64,000 nt of DNA, from positions 1,488,001 to 1,552,000 of the forward strand of contig JACGCM010002568.1 in assembly GCA_014058105.1 (NCBI GenBank). The letters are read 5' to 3'. The position numbers were made by a program, and so were the translations under genes. The notes beneath the pieces were generated by a model that had not been told where the DNA came from, made no database searches, and saw only the letters and a list, made by a program, of their open reading frames with translations. Shown piece after piece: positions 35,259 through 46,084 of this stretch; position 1 is the stretch's first letter; each line of letters opens with the position of its first letter. Source of the DNA: Kingdonia uniflora (Eukaryota > Streptophyta > Magnoliopsida > Ranunculales > Circaeasteraceae).

Positions 35259-36643
35259 CTAGATAAAACAATTACAAACTTAAAATCAATATCTTCCACA
35301 TAAAAGTACATGCAGAAACAACTTAAATTCATGTTGAACGAGCTCTTTGACATGCTTTTCAGCATACCAAACTGCTAACCAGATTTGTAACTTCCTTCTG
35401 CTGTTAAAAGAAAAGGTGCAGCATGCAGATGAAAATGTACAGCCCGAAGCGAGCACCTTGTCTTAAGAACAATGGTTGGTGAGGATGCTTCTCCTCTTCT
35501 ATTGTAGTGCCATATGTACAGCTAATACATGATTCCAAACATTGATGTTAGAAAGAAGAAAAGGAAAAAAAAGGGAATATGTACAATATCTAGCCATATA
35601 TAGAGAAATGATACATAAACACACTTTTTCATTACAAAAAAGTCAACATACTTTCAGTAAGGTTCAGAGGAATTTTTCTTATTGGTGATGAGATCATCTA
35701 CTCACTATTGAAATCACCATCACAAAAAAAAATTTGTTTCCTAATTACCTAATACTGTTCGCACTTTTACATATGAGGAAAGCCCTAAAATGGCTGCAAT
35801 CTGCATATTTTTTTTATTCTTTTTTGATGCCAGAATACTTGCTTGCGTTTGAGAGAATTATCATCATTTTAAGAGATCATAACTGAAAAGAAAAAGGCCC
35901 CTAAATCTTCTCCATCTGAGCCCCACTAAGTATGATAAAAGTGTATCGACTATGGGTGTGTCACTGTATCCTCCCACACAAAAATCTAAAGATACAGATA
36001 TGAAGATTGAAAAGCCCGTCAATCAGATAGAAGTAGCCGATGTAAGTGAGTATCTTGGGGCCAAGAATCTTTACCTTGTGGCCAGAAGCTACAGAAAGAA
36101 CTTCCCCTTAGGCATGGAATGCAATAGAAGCAATAAGACAGTCTGCATGGTAAGAAGATAAGGAAATCAATAACACCGTGCAGTAAAAAATCTGAACTCA
36201 AACTAGCCATATTGGTATTTCATCACCTTTTAACTGTTGATAAATTATTGCTGCATATTGGTATTTTATCATCTTTTGGTCTTGCGCAATCCTTTTGAGT
36301 TCTTCCCTGTTATCTTTCGCAGCTCTGATCGAATCGGTTATAGCCATATGTTTTGCCTCTTTACGGTTCTTTACTGAACGCAGCAAACAAAGGACAACAT
36401 AGTTGAAACATGTGTTTAAAAGTTCCCAAGCTATAAGTATAAGGATATTATTGAACTTTAGCAATGTTAAACAGGAAAGACCTAAATTTGGTAACAAATA
36501 GATTTCCATGTGATTTGATTTAAACATTCACTATACTTCAGGTACCTAATGAGGACGAGGTTAAACATTTACATTATTTTCACTTAATAAAGGACAAATT
36601 CAAGTACAATGAAATTAAAAAAACATAATTCAGTTCCTCCTAC
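35259..36643. other. CACTA interior with possible exon scraps
   Basis: Mostly AT-rich and intron-like. On the minus strand, 36230-36425 reads RKEAKHMAITDSIRAAKDNR and EELKRIAQDQKMIKYQYAAI before a GT donor. This is charged, helix-rich and exon-like, but I do not recognise the protein. A short piece near 36095-36150 (LHSMPKGKF) is also exon-like. Confidence 0.35.
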
Positions 36644-36733
36644 CTCGAGAAAGACACATGATCTATTGATCTCCTTATAAAACTGAAACCGGTATGCCCT
36701 CAAAATTCCAAAGGCACTAGCAATCTCCATAAG
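36644..36733 (-). pseudogene. Captured exon resembling an RRM of a U2AF-like splicing factor
   Basis: A 90-bp minus-strand segment between a TGCAG acceptor and a GTAGG donor. It encodes LMEIASAFGILRAYRFQF followed by CVFLE. Plant U2AF65-like proteins have a C-terminal RRM reading LMEI.S.FGPLKAYRF ... CAFLE, which it resembles. It is only one 30-residue exon, so the call is tentative. Confidence 0.45.
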
Positions 36734-37690
36734 CTGCAAAAATTCCAAAGTTTGAAGATGCAAGCATGAAGTACCTTTATCCTAATAGCGCCAATCAGAT
36801 GTTGGTTTACTAGGAAAAGTTAGTAAATGGACTACACGGATAAATTTTGTGGGGTTTTCTTTTTGATAAATATTTTAATATAGTAATAGTTATAATATGA
36901 CGATCATCAATGTCCAAGGGAAGTGAAGGGCTATTGTTATGGAATGTGGTAATTGAAATTTCAATTAATGCATATCATGTTTCTGGAGATCAAAGGCCCA
37001 ATAAGCTTACTAAACTTTGAAGGCAATGTATGTCTAGGTGCAAGAAAATTGCTAGCCGTTATTAGAAACATAAGGATTTTTTCAATCCAGGCTAGCAATT
37101 GCTGTACAATCAAGAGACACTGGAAACAAGGTTATGCTGGTGTACCAATCTAAAACCAACTGGAAACTTGCTTAGATGAGCCAAGAATGATAATCAATGA
37201 AAGAAACTGGCTCATTTGTCTGTGTGGCTTGCATAAAACAGTTTGTCACACTTGTGTCCATTTTCTTTACCATCTAGAGTGGTAGAGAATGAGAACTTTG
37301 TTTTTAAGTCAAAATTTGAAGATAGTAAATCAAAATATGGAGAATATAGAAGACCATGGAAATCTAATAGCATCTTGGGAACATGTGCCACAACGAATAT
37401 AGTAATTGGATAAGAAAACTTTTCTCTTTTGTTAAACAAAAAAAAAGATGGATAAGAAACATATTCTATGAGTAAAAGTGTAGTAAGCGATAGATAAATG
37501 CAAATAAAAGAATTAGGGGATCAAAGAACTGAGTTCTGCATAGATTGGTATCATATTGTACCCCGCAATTTTTCCAGCCAAAGGATCGGAATGGAGAGGA
37601 TTATAATCACCTGAAAACCTGTATAGTAATGCCTGCATAATATAGTACTCCAGCAATTAGAAATGAATCTATGATACATTAGTAGCATTC
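36734..37690. other. CACTA interior, no gene seen
   Basis: AT-rich, with no recognisable coding exon or repeat. The 66-codon plus and 75-codon minus reading frames here have no family features. Confidence 0.35.
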
Positions 37691-39250
37691 ATTATTTATG
37701 TGTTATAGAAAAATGCTACACTCTACAGAAGATAAGGGCGTATAGTCCAAAACCTCAGCCACCACTTTCATGCGCTATCTTTCCTAGCGTTGTCAAGTCA
37801 ACAGCTAGGACTTGCGTTAGGAGCTATGCGCGGGATCTATGCGCGCGTCAAAGAAAGCAATTTTTCGAGCTACTAGTGGTACAAAAAATTGGAGGTCTCT
37901 AGCTACTATTTTTGAGCATAGATAAAGAGCGCGAAAGGTAGGACCTTTAAAATTAATGACCTTAGGCTGCAGCCGTTGAGCTGTCAACATTGATGTTAAG
38001 TTCGCTGTCGAGCAGTCACCATTGAGCTGTGTACCTCTTCCTAGCACTAGTACTAAAGACAATCTGAGGTGTACTAACTACAAAGAGCTAGTCCTTCTCT
38101 GCCTGATCGCGACTATGCCCAGTTCTGAAGTCTAAGCGGCGAAGGGTCTGAATCGCACACTAATCTTTTGCTCTTTTATTTTAGGCATAGAATGCATAGA
38201 GCATAGAATGAGAAGGAGATCTTGTGAAGGTGAATCTGGAATGAGAAGTAAGATGGTGTCAGTCAAGTATAGTGAAGTTGGTTGGGCCGGGTTGACATTT
38301 CAAAGAAGATAAAGAAGAGCGGATTAAGTTGCTTATGCAAACACTATCACCAGTAGTTTTTTTTGTGGCTCATCTTGGCTTTCTAGTTCATGGTACCCAC
38401 TGCTCTCTAGTGCTGCTCAAAGCATAGAACTGGGATTCTGCTCATAGCATAGAAATATTAGGCCTACCTCACTATCGGTTTAGGACGAATACCTGGCTAA
38501 TAGGTAGGTATGACAGAAAAGCACCTATGCCACTCCCAATCCTCCTATAGCCATTACGAGCCTAGTATGAAAGAGAGGACTCTCCCCACCCTTTTTTTTG
38601 TGCTTGTAGGCTTTGGTTACTATTCATTCCATCTCTTTTATTTAGCAGGTAGGTAGCCAGAGTCGCTAGAGCAGTTCAGAGTCGATAGTGTCACCCCTCA
38701 AAAATTGTAGGTCAGTTGAGTTAAGTAAGCTAGTTGAGTCCGAATAGTAAAGGTAGGCTGAGAATGGCCCATTCAGTAGTCAGCTGCAAGATACAAAGAC
38801 TGCAAGATAGAAGGAATTGTTACTCTTGTGGTTATATGTGACTTATTGGCCTAGTGATGGCAGAAAAGGACAAGCATTGTAGTTCGCCCTACTATGATAG
38901 CGCCTTGTCTGACTCTATGGTTATATGTGACTGCAAGATAGGAGGAATTGTTACTCTTGTGGTTATATGTGACTTCTTGGCCTAGTGATGGCAGAAAAGG
39001 ACAAGCATTGTAGTTCGCCCTACTATGATAGCGCCTTGTCTGACTCTATGGATAGCGTCTTACCTCGGGCTTCTCATGATTGGTTTTAGTTGTCTTGCCC
39101 AGGGCTTCTAAGTCACTAGGGGAAGTGCTTATCTGGGAGACGACAAGGTTGTTCATAAATACATATGGCAAGGTAATATGTAGGTACGTTGACCACTCTT
39201 GAAGAAACTATCCTTTATCGCTCTATTATTAGTGCAATCTCCAACAAAAG
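37691..39250. other. Block of different texture inside the CACTA element, possibly organelle-derived
   Basis: The composition changes to mixed, GC-richer text without the long A/T runs seen either side. It is full of short direct repeats such as CATAGAATGCATAGAGCATAG and CTAGTGATGGCAGAAAAG. The style resembles plant mitochondrial intergenic DNA, but I recognise no mitochondrial gene. A tandem duplication lies at 38801-39051. Confidence 0.3.
38801..39051 (+). repeat. 131-bp tandem duplication
   Basis: The stretch beginning TGCAAGATAG at 38801 is repeated almost exactly from 38932 (period 131). It includes GTTCGCCCTACTATGATAGC in both copies. I see only a few mismatches (for example TTATTGG versus TTCTTGG), so the duplication is fairly recent. 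Confidence 0.85.
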
Positions 39251-39767
39251 ATATGGATGCGTACCTGGAACATTGGTGAACCGGAGAGCTTCTTCAATCA
39301 AACGAATTTGAGCAGTTTGCACGTTAGGTTTAGTTGTGGCATTAAGATCGTAAAAGTTATGATGCATATGAGTTCCCCAAATGTCTTCAAACGATGAGCA
39401 ATGATACTATTTTTCTCTATTCTGATCATATGTCAATTTCCTAAGAAAAAGAGTTCTTACCCATAGTCCGCGCTGCACGGGGAATCTGTAATGTTGGACA
39501 TCCAATGACAACAAAGGAATAGGTGACCTTCAGACTTGCCTCCAAGATTCTAATAGGTTTCCATTTCCCCCAGATAAGCTAACCAAATAGATATCCTGCC
39601 ATGATATAAAAGAATAGGTGCATATATGATGACCAACAAACAAATGTGCAGACAGTAAAGTAGAAAATTCTCAAAGACATAAAAGACACATTAATCCTCT
39701 CTAAAGGCAGTATGGAATGCTTGAACTATCGAAGAAAATAACAAAACAAAAGGCGGCTTACTCGAGG

Positions 39768-41850
39768 TAGTTGTTTCCATCAAACCCTCCGACTGCATAA
39801 AGTGCACCATTAAGCTCTACCACACCAAGTGCAAATCTCTGGAAGAACAAAGTAAGAGCATCCACATAGAGCTGTCGCCAATCAAAGTATATATCTCTTC
39901 CATAATATCTGTATGCTTTCAACAATGCATATTTTCACTTCATTTAGGACACAATTATGCACATAAATATAAATATGATTCGTTTATTTCATCTTCAACA
40001 ATTTTGTATAATCACCTGATTCTAAATATTTGGTTTATGATTATCTAGGGTTCAGGATCTACAATTTCTTAGGTACTTTCTCAAGTAATATAAAACAGAC
40101 CAATTATATGATTATGCTTGATTTCTCTTGCACTTTCTATTTACAATCAAATTAGCCCTACAAAAAAAGAAGTGAATATATGCATGATTGGAGTCAGGTC
40201 ACAACCAGTCTGGTTGATAAATTGGAATGAGATAATTTCCATTTTTTGTAATCCTTTTATTATAAGGGTAAACGTTTCACAATGAGCAAGTATTCTATGT
40301 CAATGTGCCCTATAATAAGGATATTATCTATAAGAAAAATCATCTCTTGAAGAGTGCATGTATAAAAGTATGTCACCATATGAACGTAACGGGTCATATA
40401 TCAATTATTATATGATACTTACTCCCACAAATGAAACAAGATCATAGTCAGACCACATTAATCGTTCCATCAATGACAATTAAATCAAAGTTTGGAGTTG
40501 ATCCTATAATTAGGCATGTCGTTTGTTTATCCTATAACTAGACCTTTGAAACTAAAGTTAACTTGATGTATTTATCAATCAACCCATGCAATTAAATTTT
40601 AGGATTTCATAGTGCCCCACAATATGTATAGATTCCCTCTATGGCCATATGTTGGAACATAAATTTGCATTCTCATAAAAATTCAAGATTATAAACAAGT
40701 ACCTTTTCCAACATTGAGTGCATAGAGACCCAATTTCCAAGGTTTAACTCAAACATTTCCACTTCTGAGAAATATTTGACTCAATTTCAGCCACCAACAG
40801 CATATATCTTATCATGGAATGCTGCACCTGCTAAGCTGCCTTTTCTCTCAATTAGTTGAGGGAGTGCAGACCATTTTTTGCTCAATGGGTTGTAACTTTC
40901 CACTTCAAAAAGGCAGAGAAATGATATAAGTTGTTTCTAAAATATCGAAGAGTAGTATTTTGTTAATGAAAAATGATGGGGAAAATAGAAATAATGAATA
41001 CCTGAATCGTACCAAACATCCAGGTCAACACCGTTTCCACCCCCAAAAACATAGATATCACCATTAAACACTGTTGCTGAGGCGTAAGCACAAATGCATC
41101 CCATCAGCATGTGAGATCTTATAGTTTCTTTCGAAGGTGAATATGACTCCCATAAAATATACCAGCTCATCAACACATGTCATGGACGGATTTAACTTTG
41201 ATTTGTATAGCTGAACATGGTCTATCAGCTGTTGAACAACCTCTGAGTCGGCCTGGAGTACAATGGTGAATTAGCTTGAATTCATATACGATGAAGACAA
41301 AAATGCAAAATAAACAAAAGAAAAGGCTAAATGGAATTGGGAAAGTTAGACAAAATTTACGGACATCGTTGGCAAAATATGTTTATCAAGTAACTATAAT
41401 CATGCAGAATCTAAGCAACTATGTAACATGCAAAAGATAGTACCAGTTTCTTCTCCAAATTAGTTGTTTTGCTGATAAAGCCTTAAATTCTTCTATCTCC
41501 TGCCACAACTATAAAAATACGACAATTAGTACCACAATTATACTACTTAAGAACGTAAATAAGAAACGCACAAGAAGTATATAAGGATAAGCTACAATGC
41601 TAATTACCTGACCCAATTTTGATGTATGATCCCACAAATGAATGGATTCTTCCTTAAACTTCTTCTCTGCATCTGCAGATGTAGTTGGATGATACTCACT
41701 GGCCAAATTTGCATCATGGGGAACACAAATATGTTCAGTATGATCCTTTTGATACAAGTTTGGCATCTCAATGTCGATCTGTTCTACTTCTTGAGTGCCA
41801 CTTCTTTACCAACTGACTCGGTTTCTGCTAAGGAATATCTTACCTGAAGT
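39768..41850 (-). pseudogene. Captured kelch-repeat gene fragment, several exons
   Basis: Minus-strand exon pieces: 41608-41780 (SADAEKKFKEESIHLWDHTS), about 41176-41002 (YILWESYSPSKETIRS, then ASATVFNGDIYVFGGGNG), about 40905-40703 (EVESYNPLSKKWSALPQL, DKIYAVGG, EVEMFELNLGNWV) and about 39840-39768 (RFALGVVELNGALYAVGGFDG). IYxFGG, YNP..W and YAVGG are kelch repeat marks. The arrangement recalls plant DCD/kelch proteins, though I see no DCD domain. Stops lie inside the third exon. GT donors follow three of the pieces. Confidence 0.7.
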
Positions 41851-42380
41851 GACAAGGCCACTAAACAATATCCACTACATACAGTTCTAATACCAATTGT
41901 TAGAAGAATCATCTCCCTCTTAATCTAAAAAATAGTTAAGAGTTCAGCATTACCTCCCTACACATGTTACATGACTAAAGTGACGCCGCCAGGAGGGAAA
42001 CAGAATGGTGAACATTACTGGGTAAGTTCGTGATATGCATGAATTGGATACAAACATCAAATTAAGGGGAAAATGAATGATAAATCTAAAATACTTTAGG
42101 AACTTTATGGTTTCTGAAGGGTACTTCGAGTATTTAAGGAGTGAGTGCACCAACAAGCCACACTGTAGCTCAAGGTACATCCTATTATGACATAGAAAAA
42201 AAAATGGAATGCAAAATACTACACTTGGAATATGTAGACAAGGGAAGCGTACTTTTAATAATTGTGCATTTCAAGTTGAGTTTATACATGGTTGTTAAAA
42301 GGGAATTAACTATTAAATTGATAGGGAGTATCATACAACATCGTATTTGAGAAGGCTAAGCCTCTTCCTTCTTTCTCTGT
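41851..42380. other. CACTA interior, no gene seen
   Basis: AT-rich sequence with short reading frames on both strands that carry no family signature. Confidence 0.35.
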
Positions 42381-43780
42381 CTTCCCACAACTCCTGTCAT
42401 TAAGGGTGTGAAGAAATTGAGATTATACTCGAAGCATTATCCAAAATAAATATACCAACTATCTATATCTCCGAAGGATCTCTGATAGATTAATCCAGTA
42501 TAGTAGATATCCATGTGACTTCACTTATATCCTTCGTATGGCTAGGCTAGGCTATAGGGTGTTGTCGCTTTTGATTCGTATGACTAGGCTATAGGTAGAT
42601 TAGAAGGATAGCACGAGTAGGCTAAGGCCAACCCCCTTCAAGTTGCTCAGTGGACATGAACAGACAGCTTTTCCAGTAAAGAACAGTTAGGATGAGCATC
42701 TTCTAAACTACAAAAGAAAGTTGTAAGCTGGATGCTTCAGAAAATGGATGGAAGAAACACTATTTTCCAGATTTGGTCAATACAACCTTATTCAGTTCAG
42801 AAAGTGGAAGGAGATTTTGAAGCTACAGGCCATCTGATATATGCCTCGTATGGGGGGTAGAATAGCTATATACAAAAGACTAACTAGACATTGGTCTTGT
42901 TGGTTGAGAGCGATAGTTGTTAGGAGCTAGGCGTTGGTCTTGCTGGTTGATCTTTTTTAAAGAGCGGTTGCTTCTGGTTGCTGTACGCGGTGCTGGTTTT
43001 AAATTTTAAAACGGGGTTAAAAAAGGGTTCTATTAGGAGTGGTTCTAGAAGTAACCATACTTTTCTTTTCTTTTATGTGTTAAGAGCTAGGATCAGGCAA
43101 GGAGAGTTAGTAGCGTGCTTCTTCTCCTAAAGCCTACCAGTAACTCCAATGAAAATCAAAACGAAGGCCTTAAGACAACCATTGGCAGCACACCGACCCT
43201 TTTAAAAGAAACATTCCCCAGAAGGATAAGAAGACCCATAACCTTGCATTCTTTTAGGGGGCTTTCATCGTAGTGTTTTAATCATAGTACTTTTTAAAAG
43301 GGTAACCTTCGACTCGTCGACCTCCCGCTTTTTATAATAAAAAAATACTCCACCTTTTTTATAACTACCTTTTCCTTCTTTTCTTGCTGGACAAAAGTCA
43401 CTCATGGAGATCTGGTTATTTGTAGCATTCTTTTAGCAAATCACTCAGGCCTAGAGCAACGTTTTGATGTGAGTGGTTTGAAAGATTTCGCCTTTTTTAT
43501 GGGGGGAGTGATCTCAGGGCTAGAACGTGGCTTTTCTTTCTTAGGTTACATCGGTTAGGTTGCCTTGTGGGAATTTTTTCATAGGTTCTGAAGTCGACTT
43601 CGTTAACGTGCTCTAAGCAGAGTAAAAAATGTCGTTGAAGAAGTTGTGTTTTGGAAGGATCCTCTTTTCCGTCATCTATTTTTTTTCTAAGGAAAATTGC
43701 TTACACTAGTAGGTTTTATACCTTATCCACAAAAATAAAGCTTTGGTAAAAAAAAAACAACGTTAAGGATCTTCGCAGCA
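42381..43780. other. Second block of different texture inside the CACTA element
   Basis: Again GC-richer text with short repeats (GGCTAGGCTAGGCTATAGGG near 42540, GTTAGGAGCTAGGCGTTGG near 42917). It is similar in style to 37691-39250, and organelle origin is possible. A piece near 42680-42850, ending CATCTGATATATGCCTCGTATGG in parts, resembles 43990-44080 (CATCTGATGCATGCCTCTTATGG), so there is an imperfect duplication. Confidence 0.3.
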
Positions 43781-44717
43781 ACAACGAGAAAAGACGTATG
43801 AAAATACAGAAAGCAGATTCAGAACCTCTTCCAGACTATCCAAAAAATGGATAGAAAAGATAACCTCAAAAATACTCAAAGACTGGGAAGAAGATGGGGG
43901 AGATCAGAAGTTCAAAGCTGCAATAATCGATCACACAAGGATGTTCAGAACATACCAAAATTGGAACAAAAGGAAGCAACACAGACTGCCTAGAAAATGG
44001 ATGAAAAAGACATTTTCAGTTCTGAAAATGAATTGGGATGAATATAACCCATCTGATGCATGCCTCTTATGGATGACAAAAGCTCAAAGCTACAACAATA
44101 ATCACATAAGGATGCTTCAATCCCTTTCAAAATCGAGGCAGAAGGAAGAAACAAACAAACAATCAATCACACATGAATCTTGCTTTACTACTGTGCGATT
44201 ACAGAGGTAGAGAGAGTTTTGATTATAAAGTAATCAAAGTGAAGACTCCAAACACTTAATCTATCTATTATATATAGTTCAATCACATCAATCTACAAGA
44301 GAATTAGAGTTTGAAATGAAACTTACTGGAAGATTAAAGAACAAGCAAATCAACAAATTCGAGAGCAGCAAGTGAGCAAATACATTGAGGAATTTGAGAA
44401 GCAATTGACTAATCCATCGTTGAGATCAGGAAACTAGAATTTTAGTTTCAGGTTTAGGGTTTGAGATCAACTATTTGGGGATTTTGAGTCAGTGTTTCTA
44501 TGTTTCTCTTCCCTCTGTTCATAAGCAATAGTGATTCCAAAAGAGAGAAAACCAAATTATTGGAGGGAAAACAAATAATTTGAGGCAAAATTAGAAAACA
44601 ATAAAAACCACAGACTCCTATTGTATTTGCTATAGATAAAATTTGTCTCAAATAAACTACACATAATATCTGTGAAAAAAAAAAATCTTGTGGCAAATTG
44701 ACTGCTTTGGTGTAGTG
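43781..44717. other. Right part of the CACTA element
   Basis: A plus-strand 89-codon frame at 43941-44210 (TYQNWNKRKQHRLPRKWMKK) overlaps the duplicated segment and has no known family. From about 44450 the text is AT-rich and ends in degenerate subterminal motifs, then TTGGTGTAGTG. Confidence 0.45.
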
Positions 44718-45001
44718 TTCAGAAGTCCTATAACAAGAGAGTTCGACCACGAAGTTTCAACATCGGGGATCTGGTATTTCGACGTGTCAACCAATCCTCG
44801 AGGCCTCGAAATGCCAACAAGCTAGCCATATCCTGGGAAGGACCTTATGTCATGTATGATAAAATAGACAAGGGTTCTTACTATCTGATGACAGAAGACG
44901 AAGAGCCTTTACCAAACCTGTAGAACACAATGCAGCTGGTCTCATATAACTGGCCATGGCATCAACCTTGTACAACTGATGTAACACAGAATAATCAATA
45001 A
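44718..45001 (+). pseudogene. Integrase of E2, part 2 (C-terminal end)
   Basis: Resumes after the CACTA element with TREFDHEVS. The GPY-type module follows (SWEGPYVMYDKIDKGSYYLM), then a stop within LPNL*NTMQL and the terminal stop TAA at 44999-45001. It matches E1 13400-13687 closely, confirming that the CACTA element split one gene. Confidence 0.85.
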
Positions 45002-45064
45002 ACAGTTTTTTCACCCATACTTCGTCTCCTCTTTTCAATGAATTTCTTGGTTTAACTTAGGTAT

Positions 45065-45625
45065 TATGTTAACCCTTCGACCCGACTGATACTTAGGAGC
45101 GACCTTGAGATTTTTCAAACCTCCAAATTCGAGCAAACTCGAGGGGCAAGGATGGTTGAAAGATCATACCTTCGGGAATGCATTGTGGGCGAACAGTTAT
45201 ACTTCGTAGTGGCTAAGGCCTTCGAAGTCCAGTCGATTTCCTAGTTTTTTCTAGGTATCATGTCAAACCTTCGATCCGACTGATACTTGGGGGCGACCTT
45301 GAAATTTTCATGCTTCCAATTTTGAGCAAACACGAGGGGCAATGATGGTCAAAAAACCAGACCCTCGGGGATGCAAATGGGGCGAACAGATATGCTTCGA
45401 TCAGGTTTTGAACCATCGAAGTCCAGTCGATTTCTTGGCTAACCCCGGGCATCACGTCCACCCTCACCGCGACTGATACTTAGGGGCAACCTTGGAATTT
45501 TCAGGTTTCCAACATTCGAGCAAACTCGAGGGGCACAAATGGTCGAAAGGCCAGACCTTCGGGAATACGTTGGGGGTGACCATGTCTTACATCACTTTGG
45601 CTTAGGCCTTTGATGTCAAGCAGAT
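45065..45625 (+). repeat. ~193-bp tandem repeat after pol (E2)
   Basis: Three units are marked by GAGCAAA at 45131, 45324 and 45518 (spacing 193 and 194). They are homologous to the two units of E1. Units also share GTCGATTTCTTGG and CGACTGATACTTGGGGG-type phrases. Confidence 0.88.
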
Positions 45626-46084
45626 CCCTTAATTTTAAAAATGGTGTCACTACATCCTCGAAGCTCTTCAGGGATTCGATCACTCTACAGTCATTCGACA
45701 AAAATAGTACATGCATATACTATTATACAGAAATATCTGCAATGCAAGAAGATTTCAACCATCATAAATCAGAGAAGCTAAGCCATGCATCAAATATTTG
45801 GTACAAGCTAAGCTAATAAAATAAGTCGCAACATTTTAACAATCCAGAACAAAGCAAGGCTAGAACAAGACAACAAATCTAGATCAGAAAAGCAGGCACA
45901 AATTCAAATGCAGTTAAGAATTAAATTCAGAAGTTCAATAGATAAGCACCATCAGTACAATACAATAGCTCACAGATATACCAAGTTCAAAGACCAACGC
46001 AAAAAAAAAAAAAACATGGCTCAAAATATTACTACTCAACAACAAATTAGAAAAGGCAGGCATGGAACCCCAATACAAAGTACC
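45626..46084. other. Non-coding stretch downstream of gene Z (E2)
   Basis: AT-rich, with a poly-A run near 46001. It corresponds to 14196-14613 of E1. No gene or clear motif is visible. Confidence 0.35.
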
